Shown one piece after another: positions 32,119 through 41,238 of a DNA stretch of 64,000 bases. Below the pieces are notes generated by a model. That model saw nothing but the letters and a program-made list of their open reading frames with translations, searched no databases and was not told the origin of the DNA. Both the position numbers and the translations under genes were made by a program. The stretch covers positions 1 through 64,000 of the forward strand of contig JAZRUG010000018.1 of assembly GCA_045652425.1 (NCBI GenBank), in the 5' to 3' direction. The number at the start of each line of letters is the position of its first letter. Positions within the stretch are counted from its first letter, which is position 1. The DNA comes from RGIG1995 sp045652425. GTDB taxonomy: Bacteria; Bacillota; Clostridia; Oscillospirales; CAG-272.

Positions 32119-35100
32119 ATGAAAAAACTGTGGATTCTTCTTATTGCGGTAGTATTGGTAGTGGGATCAGTTGCGCTTATCCCGTTTTATACAAAAGCTA
32201 CTGCGGCAAGTCTGTTTACATATAGTGTTGTAAACGGCAAAGCTACAATAACAGATTGCGATACGTCTGTTTCAGGTGATCTTGTAATTCCTTCTACCCT
32301 TGGCGGTTATCCTGTAACCGGAATAGGCAGTAGTGCATTTTCCTATTGTAGCAACTTGACAAGCGCAGATATTCCGGAAAGCGTAACAAGCATAGGCGGT
32401 TATGCATTTAATAATTGCTACAACTTGACAAGTGTGGATATTCCGGAAAGCGTAACTGACATAGGCGGATATGCATTTCAAAATTGCAGCAGTTTGACCA
32501 GTGTAGAGATTTCTCCGAATGTAAGAAGTATAGCGTATGGAGTATTTTACAATTGTAGCAATTTGACGAGTGTAGAAATCCCCTCCAGTGTAACTAGCAT
32601 AGGTTATGATGCCTTTTGGCAATGCTACAATTTAAGTACAGTATATTATCACGGAAGCAGTAGTGAGTGGAGTAAAATCTCAATAGGATCATATAACTCC
32701 AATTTGCTTAATGCTAAAAGGATATACAACTATCTCGGCAAAGATGACAACTTCATATACGCAAAAGATGGAGATGGTGTAGCAATATATGAGTTTAATA
32801 ACAAGTTGGTTACAACCGTAACAATTCCTACGACATATAAAGGATATCCCGTAACGGGTATAGGTGCTAATGCATTTTATAATTGCTACAACTTGACAAA
32901 TGTGGATATTCCGGAAGGAGTAACGAGCATAGGCAATTATGCATTTTATGGTTGCAGTGGTTTGAAGAGCATAGAAATCCCCTCTGGTGTGACGAGCATA
33001 GGCGATTATGCATTTTATAATTGCTACAACTTGACAAATGTGGATATTCCGGAAGGAGTAACGAGCATAGGCTATTCTGCATTTTATGGTTGCAGTGGTT
33101 TGAAGAGCATAGAAATCCCCTCTGGTGTGACGAGCATAGGCTATTATGCATTTTATAATTGCTACAACTTGACAAGTGTGGATATTCCGGAAGGAGTAAC
33201 GAGCATAGGCTATTCTGCATTTTATGGTTGTAGCAACTTGACAAGTGCAGATATTCCGGAAAGCGTAACTGACATAGGCGGTTATGCATTTCAAAATTGC
33301 AGCAGTTTGACCAGTGTAGAGATTTCTCCGAACGTAAGAAGTATAGCGTATGGAGTGTTTTACAATTGTAGCAATTTGAAGAGTGTGGAAATCCCCGACA
33401 GTGTAACGAGCATAGGCAATCATGCATTTTATTCTTGTGATAGTTTGGAAAGTGTAGTAATAGGTGACAGTGTAACGAGCATAAACTATGATGCATTTTC
33501 CGCTTGCTACAATTTAAGTACAGTATATTATCATGGAAGCAGTAGTGAGTGGAGTAAAATTTCAATAGGTTCATATAACTCCAATTTGCTTAATGCAAGA
33601 AGAATATACAACTATCTCGGAAACGATGACAATTTTATGTATGTAAAATCCGGAGATGGAGCATCGATATACGAGTTTTACAACTCTACTGCTGAAAATG
33701 TAGTAATTCCATCAATATTTGAGGGATATAGTGTTACAGACATAAGTCAAGACGCATTTTATGATTGTAATAACTTGGTATCCATATCCATTCCTGATAG
33801 TATAAAGGAAATAAAAAGTTGGACATTCTATTCCTGCAACAATTTGACAAATGTAGTAATAGGAAAAGGTGTAACGAGCATAGGCGAAGGGGCTTTTTCG
33901 GAATGTAGCAAATTAGAAGAAATAGTTGTTTCAAAAAACAACCCTTCGTATTGTTCTGATAACGGTATATTATTCAACAAAGAGAAAACGACGTTGATAT
34001 ATTATCCTGCAGGAAAACCGGAAACAAGTTATGAAGTTCCTTCAAGTGTAACAACCCTCTCGTACGGTGCATTTAATCACTGTATCAATTTAAAGGTTAT
34101 AGACCTTCCCGCAGGGTTAAAAAATATAGAAGACTCTGCATTTTCAGGTTGTATCAGCTTAAGAATTTTAGAGCTTCCTGACGGTGTGGCAAATATAGGC
34201 GATTATGTATTTTATAGATGTAGCAGTTTGAGAGTTATGGAAATTCCCGAAACTGTAACAAGCGTAGGCAACTATGCATTTTATGAATGTAGTAGTTTAA
34301 GAGTAATAGAAATCCCTGAAAACGTAAAAAGCATAGGAAACAGTGCATTTTACAAGTGTAGTAGTTTAAGAGAAGTAGAAATCCCCTACGGTGTAACGAG
34401 CATAGTGTACGGTGCATTCCAGGGTTGTAGCAGTTTGACGAGTATAGAAATTCCTGACAGTGTAACAAGTATAGTGTATAGTGCATTTCAGGATTGCAGC
34501 AGCCTGGAGAGTATAAAAATCCCCGACAGTGTAACGAGTATAGGGGCTTCTGCATTCCAAGGTTGTAGCAGTTTGACGAGTATAGACCTTCCCGATGGTA
34601 TAACAAGTATAGAAAATAGAGTGTTTAGTGGCACTGGTTTGACAAGCATAGACCTCCCCGACAGTGTGACGAGCATAGGCAATTTTGCATTTAATAGATG
34701 TAGCAGTTTGACGAGCGTGGTTATCCCCGACAGTGTGACGAGCATAGGCAATTATGCATTTTATAATAGCTATTTAACAAGTATAGACCTCCCCGACAGT
34801 ATAACAAGTATCCCCGCTGGCGCATTTGAGTATTGCAGCAGATTGACGAGCGTGGATATCCCCGACAGTGTGACGAGCATAGGCGATTATGCATTTATGG
34901 ATTGCTACGCTTTGAAGAGTGTAGAGATTCCTTTAAGTGTAACATATATAGGTAGTGGTGCATTTGGATATTGCAACAATTTAGATACTGTATATTATCA
35001 TGGAAACAGAGCGGATTGGAGTAAAATAACAATAGTAGAAAGTGATTCATGGTACTCTAATTCGTATTTGACCAATGCTACTATAATTTATAACTTCTTC

Positions 35101-35925
35101 GGCAAAGACGATACTTTTATGTACTCAAAGTTGGAAGACGGCATAGCAGTAGACTTATTGATTGATAAAACAGCTGAAAGCGTAGTGATTCCGTCAATGT
35201 TTGAGGGTTATAGCATAACGAGCATAGATGAAGATGCATTTTATGATTGTAACAGCTTGGTAAGCGTAGAAATTTCTGACGGTGTAAAGAATATAGGAGT
35301 TTTGTCATTCTCTTATTGCAGCAGTTTGACAAGCATATCTATTCCCGTCACCGTGAAGAACATAGATTCTTATGCATTTTATAATTGTGATAGTTTGGCA
35401 ACAGTGTATTATGACGGTTCTGAAAGGGATTGGAACAATATAGAAATTGAGTCCGGAAACGATTGCTTATTAAATGCTGAAATAGTTTATAGCAAGATGA
35501 TAGAAACAAGTGGTCTTGAAAAAGCACTTGCCGGCAAGGACATTTCTGTCGAGAAATTGGAAAACGAAACAGAAGTTGTAGTCGTTCCTACAGTTGCAGG
35601 TAACGTTGCTATGACAGAAGCAGAACTTGCAGAAATACTCGGCGATGATATAACCATTATTTCAAACAACGGTATAATCGGTACAGGCAGCAAAATTATC
35701 GTAGACGGTCAAGAAGTATCACTTATTGTAAAAGGCGATATCGACGGCGACGGTATAGCGACTGTATATGATGCGCTTATGGTTAAAAAGGCATTGGCTG
35801 AAAACAGCTTTACCGAAAACGATATTCGCGAATTTGCAGGTGATATCGACGGCGCAGGTACAACAGACACCGCAGACGTAGATGCAATCCTTGCACACAT
35901 CGTGGGCGAAGACCTTATAGCGTAA
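32119..35925 (+). CDS. BspA-like leucine-rich-repeat surface protein with C-terminal dockerin
   Basis: 1268 residues from the ATG at 32119 (GGCAAGG upstream); the frame stays open farther up, across the leader, but that part has no coding character. A signal peptide (about 1-31) is followed by some 40 BspA/LRR_5 repeats of about 23 residues (pattern I-x-x-x-A-F-x-x-C-x-x-L-x-x-V/I-x-I-P). They are grouped in blocks separated by YYHGSSSEWSKI-type and FxYxxxxDGxAI segments. The last ~65 residues form a two-loop dockerin (KGDIDGDGIATVYDALM and AGDIDGAGTTDTADVD). BspA proteins bind host or microbial surfaces; the dockerin suggests attachment to a scaffoldin. It is a single gene with a terminator after it. 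Confidence 0.93.
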   Translation: MKKLWILLIAVVLVVGSVALIPFYTKATAASLFTYSVVNGKATITDCDTSVSGDLVIPSTLGGYPVTGIGSSAFSYCSNLTSADIPESVTSIGGYAFNNCYNLTSVDIPESVTDIGGYAFQNCSSLTSVEISPNVRSIAYGVFYNCSNLTSVEIPSSVTSIGYDAFWQCYNLSTVYYHGSSSEWSKISIGSYNSNLLNAKRIYNYLGKDDNFIYAKDGDGVAIYEFNNKLVTTVTIPTTYKGYPVTGIGANAFYNCYNLTNVDIPEGVTSIGNYAFYGCSGLKSIEIPSGVTSIGDYAFYNCYNLTNVDIPEGVTSIGYSAFYGCSGLKSIEIPSGVTSIGYYAFYNCYNLTSVDIPEGVTSIGYSAFYGCSNLTSADIPESVTDIGGYAFQNCSSLTSVEISPNVRSIAYGVFYNCSNLKSVEIPDSVTSIGNHAFYSCDSLESVVIGDSVTSINYDAFSACYNLSTVYYHGSSSEWSKISIGSYNSNLLNARRIYNYLGNDDNFMYVKSGDGASIYEFYNSTAENVVIPSIFEGYSVTDISQDAFYDCNNLVSISIPDSIKEIKSWTFYSCNNLTNVVIGKGVTSIGEGAFSECSKLEEIVVSKNNPSYCSDNGILFNKEKTTLIYYPAGKPETSYEVPSSVTTLSYGAFNHCINLKVIDLPAGLKNIEDSAFSGCISLRILELPDGVANIGDYVFYRCSSLRVMEIPETVTSVGNYAFYECSSLRVIEIPENVKSIGNSAFYKCSSLREVEIPYGVTSIVYGAFQGCSSLTSIEIPDSVTSIVYSAFQDCSSLESIKIPDSVTSIGASAFQGCSSLTSIDLPDGITSIENRVFSGTGLTSIDLPDSVTSIGNFAFNRCSSLTSVVIPDSVTSIGNYAFYNSYLTSIDLPDSITSIPAGAFEYCSRLTSVDIPDSVTSIGDYAFMDCYALKSVEIPLSVTYIGSGAFGYCNNLDTVYYHGNRADWSKITIVESDSWYSNSYLTNATIIYNFFGKDDTFMYSKLEDGIAVDLLIDKTAESVVIPSMFEGYSITSIDEDAFYDCNSLVSVEISDGVKNIGVLSFSYCSSLTSISIPVTVKNIDSYAFYNCDSLATVYYDGSERDWNNIEIESGNDCLLNAEIVYSKMIETSGLEKALAGKDISVEKLENETEVVVVPTVAGNVAMTEAELAEILGDDITIISNNGIIGTGSKIIVDGQEVSLIVKGDIDGDGIATVYDALMVKKALAENSFTENDIREFAGDIDGAGTTDTADVDAILAHIVGEDLIA

Positions 35926-35969
35926 TAAAATAAAACGGGTGTGGATTTCCCCCATTCATAATAAAAAAC

Positions 35970-36008
35970 AAGCTTCCTTTTCTACAACAGAAAGGGAAGC
36001 TTTTGTTT
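35970..36008 (+). terminator. Terminator of the BspA-like gene
   Basis: AAGCTTCCTTTTCT pairs with AGAAAGGGAAGCTT (one bulge or mismatch), followed by TTGTTTT. Confidence 0.85.
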
Positions 36009-36046
36009 TACCTCTGTGTACTTACATTGAGTGAGCAGAAATAAAA

Positions 36047-36210
36047 AAGCCTTCTCCTGTGGGAGAAGGGGGACCGCGACAGCGGTGGATGAGGAGTCAA
36101 AAATTTTTAAAAAACACCTCATCCGTCGCCTATGCACGAACCCCCAAAACTTACTACGTGCGTTTCGGGGAACCCCGCCGGCGCCACCTTCTCCAGCTGG
36201 AGAAGGCTTA
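36047..36210. repeat. MITE-like palindromic element, about 164 bp
   Basis: Ends are inverted: AAGCCTTCTCCTGTGGGAG at 36047 and the complement of TAAGCCTTCTCCAGCTGGAG at 36210. Internal GGATGAGG/CCTCATCC repeats the architecture of the elements at 27013 and 24848. Flanks carry GAGCAGAAAT and TTTCTGCAGG, also inverted. Confidence 0.75.
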
Positions 36211-36254
36211 ACAAAGTGTCTGCTACATTGATGTTTCTGCAGGGAGGTGATTTG

Positions 36255-37658
36255 TTACCTCAATTTCACCCTGAAAAACAGCCTTTTGAGAGCTTTTGCG
36301 TTAAAGGGGATAAGCGGATACAGATACGAGCGTTTGCCGTTAACCGTCTTATTTGAAGCGATAAGAACCAAAGAAAGCACTATTCCCACAAAAAAACCGA
36401 CAATATTAAAGAGGGCAGTCAAGGCAAGTAAAAGAACTCTTAAGAATTTAAATGCATATCCAAGCTCGTTACTCGGTTGCGCAAAGTTTGCAAGTGAAAC
36501 AAAAGCCATATACAGTATAACTTCGGGAATAAACCAGCCGCTTTGCACAGCGTATTCTCCGAGTATAAGACCGCCTATAACGCTCAACGAATTATTGAGC
36601 GCATTCGGGGTATTAAGAGAAGCGAGTTTAAGTCCGTCTATGGCGAGTTCAAGTATAAAAAGCTGAATAATTATGGGCAGACCGCCCGTATAGGATACTT
36701 TTATAAATTCAAGCCAATTAGGCAACAGTTTCGGATTGCTTATAAGCAAATACCAAAGAGGCGTTAAAATAACCGTCAGTCCAAATATAAATATACGAAG
36801 CAAACGCATATACGTGCCAACCAACGGCGGATGATAGTAGTCCCCCGTTTCTTGCATAAAATCAAAAATAGAGGTAGGCAGAATCATAGCTTCGGGCGAG
36901 TTGTCGCAAAGAATGATAACACTGCCTTCGAGCAACATAGCAGTCGCGGCATCGGGGCGCTCGGTATATCTTATTTTTGGAAAGGGATTATACCATTTTC
37001 TCGTGATAAGACATTCAGCAAGACTTTCGTGCCCCATAGAAAGCCCGTAGACCTTAATATTATTTAGTTTGTCCGTTATATATTTGACGAAATTTTTATC
37101 GGCTTTATCTTTCATATAGACCAAGGAGATGTCGGTTTTTGTGTTTTCACCTATAGTAAAGTGCGCGAAGGTCAGGGCGGGATTTCTGATTCTTCGGCGT
37201 ATTATAGCGGTGTTTTTTAAAATAGCTTCCACAAAGCCGTCTCTTGACCCCCTGATAACGCGCTCGTTTTCTGGCTCGTCAACCTCTCTTGAGGGGAAGG
37301 TTCGGGCATTTATATGAATACCTGCTCCCACACCGTCAACAAGCAAGACGGTTTCGCCTTTCAGCACCGATTCGACGAGAGTATCTATATCTGTAGTTTG
37401 CATTACTTCGATATAGGGGATGTTTGCGTTAATAAACTCTGCGGGCGAAACGTTTTCGGGAATAGCAAAGGTGCGGTTTTCCATAAAGAATTCAACCAGT
37501 CTTTCGAGCAAGTCGCTCCTTACGCAACCGTCGATAAAATACATATAAGCTTTTTTGTTGTAGAGTATAAGTTCTCGCTTTTTTATATCAAAGCTGTCGT
37601 CTACCCTTAGCGTTTTATCAAACTGTGTTACAAAATCTTTAAAATCAATATTTGACAT
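36255..37658 (-). CDS. GerA-family spore germination protein (GerAA/SpoVAF type)
   Basis: 467 residues from the ATG at 37658 (CGGAG eight bases upstream). An N-terminal cytoplasmic region of about 270 residues contains VDGVGAGIHINAR and RGSRDGFVEAILKNTAIIRRRIRNP, which is the signature of the A-subunit family, followed by FDFMQETGDYYHPP. Four or five transmembrane helices follow (about 275-295, 320-345, 355-375, 385-440) and a basic tail. It sits in the spore inner membrane and takes part in nutrient-triggered germination. B and C subunits are not adjacent, so a SpoVAF-like role is possible. Confidence 0.9.
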   Translation of the reverse strand: MSNIDFKDFVTQFDKTLRVDDSFDIKKRELILYNKKAYMYFIDGCVRSDLLERLVEFFMENRTFAIPENVSPAEFINANIPYIEVMQTTDIDTLVESVLKGETVLLVDGVGAGIHINARTFPSREVDEPENERVIRGSRDGFVEAILKNTAIIRRRIRNPALTFAHFTIGENTKTDISLVYMKDKADKNFVKYITDKLNNIKVYGLSMGHESLAECLITRKWYNPFPKIRYTERPDAATAMLLEGSVIILCDNSPEAMILPTSIFDFMQETGDYYHPPLVGTYMRLLRIFIFGLTVILTPLWYLLISNPKLLPNWLEFIKVSYTGGLPIIIQLFILELAIDGLKLASLNTPNALNNSLSVIGGLILGEYAVQSGWFIPEVILYMAFVSLANFAQPSNELGYAFKFLRVLLLALTALFNIVGFFVGIVLSLVLIASNKTVNGKRSYLYPLIPFNAKALKRLFFRVKLR

Positions 37659-37724
37659 AAAAAAACTCCGTACTATTGAAAATAATGATAATATAATTAT
37701 TTCCAACAATACGGAAAATATAAC

Positions 37725-37757
37725 AAAAATGGTTCACGGACATAGCCCATGAACCAT
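37725..37757 (-). terminator. Terminator of the CNNM/CorC gene
   Basis: ATGGTTCA and TGAACCAT form the stem; the A-run 37725-37729 is the T-tract on the minus strand. Confidence 0.8.
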
Positions 37758-37761
37758 ATTT

Positions 37762-39099
37762 TTATTCTTCTTCCTCATCGTTTTCAATTACAAGTTTTGA
37801 AACAAGCGCCGACTCAACTTTGAGGTCAACGATTTTTTCGACCTTTATTTTAAGTCCCTTAACTTCGACTTCGGGCAGAGAACCATCATCGGGAATAGAG
37901 GGGAATTCGGAGAATACCATACCGCCCAAGGTTTTATATTCTTCGGTTTCGTAGTCAATATCGATATCAAGAGTTTCGCAAATATCGTCAAGCTGTGTCG
38001 TACCTGCGATTCGCCAAAGGTTATCTTCAAGCTGAACGATGTCGGGTTTGTTTTGTTCATCGTATTCGTCATAGATATTACCGACGATTTCTTCAAGCAA
38101 GTCTTCGAGGGTAATAATACCCGAAGTACCGCCGAATTCGTCAACAACAATAGACATATGAACGTGAGTTTTTTGCATATCCTTGAAAAGAACGTCGGCT
38201 CTTACCGATTCGTGAGTAAACTTTACGGGTTTTACCAAAGTTTTAATATCAACGGTATCATTTTTTTGGGTTTCGAGCAGATATTCACGAGCGCGCAGAA
38301 TACCGATTATGTTATCGACGTTATCCTCGTAGACAGGAAAACGGGAGTAACCTGATTCTTCAATGATATTCATAATTTCATCATGAGTGCTTGAAACGTC
38401 AATAAAAGTAACAGCAGTACGGTGAATCATAATTTCGTTAATAGTAGTATCGCCGAACTCGAAAATATTTTCGATCATTTCCTTTTCGTCGGCATCGATA
38501 GTACCTTTTTCTTCACCGATGTCAATCATAAGTCTGATATCGGCTTCGGAAACGGTTTCCTCTTCTTCTTTGGGGTTAATACCGCAGAGACGGAGAACGC
38601 CATTGGTAGAAACAGTCATAAACCAAACGATAGGTTTAAGTACCGCAGCGAGACCGTTTATAAATCCGCATACAGTACGGGCGAACTTTTCGGAGTTTTT
38701 CATAGCTATACGTTTAGGAACGAGTTCGCCAAGCACAAGTGTAAAGTACGAAAGTATAAGTGTAATAACAATAACTGCTACAGCATCAAGAGTAGGTCTT
38801 GCGGATTCAGCAAGGTTAAAGAGATTGATCAACCAATTAACGAGCCTATCCGAGAAGCTGTCGGCCGCGAAAGCGGATCCGAGGAACCCGGCTAAAGTGA
38901 TACCGATTTGAATAGTTGATAGGAATCCCGTAGGTTCCTGAACCATTTTCAGCATTTTTTTTGCTTTTTTATCGCCATCTTCAGCTTGATATTTGAGTTT
39001 ATTTTCGTTTAAGGAAACGAAGGCAATCTCCGTTGCCGCAAAAAAAGCGTTAAGTAAAATAAGCAAAAGTTGTAAAAACAGTTGCGGTAAAATGTCCAT
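37762..39099 (-). CDS. CNNM/CorC (hemolysin C) family transporter
   Basis: 445 residues. A DUF21/CNNM membrane domain (about 1-185, four helices: LLLILLNAFFAATEIAFVSL, GFLSTIQIGITLAGFLGSAF, VIVITLILSYFTLVLGELVPK, and a re-entrant helix). It is followed by two CBS domains (about 205-330, MIHRTAVTFIDVSSTHDE, VVDEFGGTSGIITLEDLLEEIVG) and a C-terminal CorC_HlyC domain (about 345-440). The family exports Mg2+ or Co2+ or senses nucleotides through the CBS pair. It is monocistronic with its own terminator. Confidence 0.93.
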   Translation of the reverse strand: MDILPQLFLQLLLILLNAFFAATEIAFVSLNENKLKYQAEDGDKKAKKMLKMVQEPTGFLSTIQIGITLAGFLGSAFAADSFSDRLVNWLINLFNLAESARPTLDAVAVIVITLILSYFTLVLGELVPKRIAMKNSEKFARTVCGFINGLAAVLKPIVWFMTVSTNGVLRLCGINPKEEEETVSEADIRLMIDIGEEKGTIDADEKEMIENIFEFGDTTINEIMIHRTAVTFIDVSSTHDEIMNIIEESGYSRFPVYEDNVDNIIGILRAREYLLETQKNDTVDIKTLVKPVKFTHESVRADVLFKDMQKTHVHMSIVVDEFGGTSGIITLEDLLEEIVGNIYDEYDEQNKPDIVQLEDNLWRIAGTTQLDDICETLDIDIDYETEEYKTLGGMVFSEFPSIPDDGSLPEVEVKGLKIKVEKIVDLKVESALVSKLVIENDEEEE

Positions 39100-39152
39100 T
39101 TTTTTCTCCTGATAAATTTTATAGTAATATTATAGTTTGAAAAGAGCTTGTA

Positions 39153-39461
39153 TCAACAGTTGAGTATTTTAGAATATTGTCTGCAGGAAGGAGGGGAAAT
39201 ATTTTTTGTATCATTTTTCTTTTTTCGTTTTTTTAACGCAAAAAAGGCACAACAACAAATCGGAACAACAGTAGCTCCAATACAGCAAGTTATGCCTATA
39301 TCTTCGTTTTCATATACTGGGGTAAAGCCAAAACAGTTTCCGTCGTCAATATTGGCGTATGTACTTACGTTTAATTCCAAAGCCATAATAAATACTAATG
39401 CGAAGCATAGTATTACGGCAAAGTATTTAAAATTACATCGCGGTATGGGCGAGTCGTCCAC
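39153..39461 (-). CDS. Small cysteine-rich membrane protein
   Basis: 102 residues from a GTG at 39461 with AGAGG ten bases upstream. Two hydrophobic helices (about 13-30 and 54-74) bracket a short outside loop; the second reads GITCCIGATVVPICCCAFFALKKRKKKN, with five cysteines and a basic stop-transfer tail. The pattern (outside, helix, positive tail) is that of a small membrane protein. A TACAAT -10-like box lies upstream on the minus strand. An opposing plus-strand frame covers the same DNA but has no such logic. Family unknown. Confidence 0.5.
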   Translation of the reverse strand: MDDSPIPRCNFKYFAVILCFALVFIMALELNVSTYANIDDGNCFGFTPVYENEDIGITCCIGATVVPICCCAFFALKKRKKKNDTKNISPPSCRQYSKILNC

Positions 39462-39565
39462 TTTAACAGTACCTCTTTCTTTAATGATATTGTATTTATT
39501 CTATCATAGACGTATTTATAATTCAATATATACGCTCAAAAATTAATATATTATACACAATTACC

Positions 39566-40414
39566 TTACTGTATGAGTGATTGGTAGTGTTTTTTCATAG
39601 CCAAAGCATCTTCAGCCATAGTACCGTCTGATTCGCAAATAATTCTCGGTGAAACGTTTTCTTTAACTATAGCTTCCATAAGGGGTTCAAATGGGGGGCC
39701 AAAAACCGAATCCTCGAAAGTGAGGTGTTTTTTTTCACCTGCATTTGTAAATTCTATTTTTGAAAAATGGCAGTGAAGCGTGTCGGCATAGCTGTCGCCG
39801 AGCTTTTCGGCTATAGTATTGAATACGCGTCTGTAGTCGTCAAGTGCAACGAAAAGGTTACCGATATTTCTTGCATTCAGATGACCGAAGTCAACAACAG
39901 GGCAGAGGCGTTTATCTATTGAGCAAATATCAAGAACCTCGTCGAGCGTACCGAGCTGATTTAGTTTACCCATAGTTTCGAGGGCTAATGTAACTTTAGT
40001 ATCGCCTACAGCTTCAAGGGCTTTATACATAGTATCTTTGGCAAGCGCAACAGCTTCTTCTCTTGATATTTTTGATGCGCTACCGGTGTGGATAACTATA
40101 AGTTCAGCGTTCATAAGTTCGGCGGCTTTAACGCTTTTGGTAATATAGTCAACGCTTTTTAGACGCTTTTCGGGTTCAATTCCCGAAAGAGATATATAAT
40201 AAGGCGCGTGAAGGGACATACGGATATTATTTTTCTTTGCCTCTTCGCCTATTTTTCTGAAAGTATCATCGCTGCCGAAGAGTCCTTTTCCCGCCTGATA
40301 TTCATAGCAGTCGAGCCCGAAGTTTGAAACCCACGCGGGTGCTTCGACAGTGCTTTTTTTGCCGGATGCGTAAAACGAAAGTGAGTTACCGCCGGGACCG
40401 AATAATGCGCTCAT
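39566..40414 (-). CDS. Endonuclease IV-like TIM-barrel protein
   Basis: 282 residues of the AP-endonuclease-2 family. Zinc-ligand motifs appear in order: SLHAPYY, VIHTGS, ALETMGK, VVDFGHLNAR, HCHFSK and CESDG. The motif HLNDS of Escherichia coli Nfo is replaced by HCHFSK, and FEDSVFGPP replaces GRG, so it belongs to the divergent clostridial branch annotated as deoxyribonuclease IV. It would cut abasic DNA sites. Its start overlaps the yqeG stop by four bases, which suggests translational coupling. Confidence 0.8.
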   Translation of the reverse strand: MSALFGPGGNSLSFYASGKKSTVEAPAWVSNFGLDCYEYQAGKGLFGSDDTFRKIGEEAKKNNIRMSLHAPYYISLSGIEPEKRLKSVDYITKSVKAAELMNAELIVIHTGSASKISREEAVALAKDTMYKALEAVGDTKVTLALETMGKLNQLGTLDEVLDICSIDKRLCPVVDFGHLNARNIGNLFVALDDYRRVFNTIAEKLGDSYADTLHCHFSKIEFTNAGEKKHLTFEDSVFGPPFEPLMEAIVKENVSPRIICESDGTMAEDALAMKKHYQSLIQ

Positions 40415-40923
40415 ATATTTTTCTTCGCTTTCTTTTTGTAATAGTATTTTATAAAGGGTTTTTCAATAGCCGACTTGCATCTGAAGAAGGGCGTTTCGAC
40501 TTTTTTTATAGTAGGTACCCAAACTGATGTGATACCCGAAACTCTTGCAGTGATGACGTCGGTTAAAAGCTGGTCGCCGACCATAACGGCATTTTTCTTT
40601 TCGCCGTTTAGTATACGCAAAGCATTTTTTACAGTTCGGCGCGACGGCTTACCCGATTTATAGAGATAGGGGAGATTTAACTTTTCGTTAAATTTTTCGA
40701 CTCTTTCTTTTTCATTGTTTGATACGAGAATGAGCTTTATACCCGCATCCGTTATAGTTTTTACCCATGCGCAAACGTCATCAGTTGGATAAGCAACATC
40801 GTATGGAACGAGTGTGTTGTCGATATCACAAAGTACGCAAGTTTTTTCTATGCTTTTCAAGAATTCGGGAGTAATGTCCTTATATGTATCAAAATCATAA
40901 TCGGGAAGTAAAGGATGCTTCAT
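40411..40923 (-). CDS. yqeG: YqeG-family HAD IIIA phosphatase
   Basis: 170 residues with HAD motif I CDIDNTLV (nucleophile D33, acid/base D35), motif II LVSNN, motif III K in SGKPSRRT and motif IV VGDQLLTD. YqeG proteins are small cytoplasmic HAD phosphatases that in many Firmicutes lie beside ribosome-assembly genes (yqeH, aroE) which are not present here. Basic C-terminal tail KYYYKKKAKK. It is the first gene of a two-gene operon with the endonuclease IV-like gene. Confidence 0.92.
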   Translation of the reverse strand: MKHPLLPDYDFDTYKDITPEFLKSIEKTCVLCDIDNTLVPYDVAYPTDDVCAWVKTITDAGIKLILVSNNEKERVEKFNEKLNLPYLYKSGKPSRRTVKNALRILNGEKKNAVMVGDQLLTDVITARVSGITSVWVPTIKKVETPFFRCKSAIEKPFIKYYYKKKAKKNI

Positions 40924-41049
40924 TTAAAATACCTCTTATTAATATACTTTAACTATTTTACCATAAAACGACATTATAAACAAGAGGTAATTAAAAAAAA
41001 GCATTTTATAAGACTATAAGTTGAGGCACAAACCCAAGAGGTAAAGTTT

Positions 41050-41158
41050 TTGCCAAGCTTTTTTCAAAAAGCGGGAGAAGCAAAGTTCTTTGCCTACTTT
41101 CTTTCAAGAAAGTAGGTAGTTTCTTTTTTGCCTGCGTTCTTTTTACTAAAAGAACGCA
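41050..41158. repeat. Stacked hairpin repeat downstream of spo0A
   Basis: Three hairpins in series: AAGCTTTTTTCAAAAAGC (about 41056), CTACTTTCTTTCAAGAAAGTAG (41094-41115) and TGCGTTCTTTT/AAAAGAACGCA (41133-41158). Apart from these and the terminator, 40924-41238 holds no gene. Confidence 0.7.
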
Positions 41159-41161
41159 TAC

Positions 41162-41196
41162 AAAAAAGCCGTGAGGGGAACACGGCTTTTTGTTTT
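41162..41196. terminator. Terminator of spo0A
   Basis: AAAAAGCCGTG and CACGGCTTTTT stem with a short loop; A and T tracts on both sides make it bidirectional. Confidence 0.9.
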
Positions 41197-41238
41197 AAAG
41201 CTTATGTAGCTTTAAAGGGGAATAATAGGGATAAAAAA

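Noticed and set aside
32272..34751. Several long minus-strand frames opposite the BspA-like gene
   Set aside because: They are periodic shadows of the 23-residue repeats, with no start signals; their Tyr/Cys/Ser-rich repeats mirror the plus-strand codons.
36031..36356. Short plus-strand frames near 36.1 kb
   Set aside because: They run through a palindromic repeat element and have no start signals.
39148..39546. 132-residue plus-strand frame
   Set aside because: It overlaps the minus-strand small membrane protein, which has a better start site and a membrane-protein logic.
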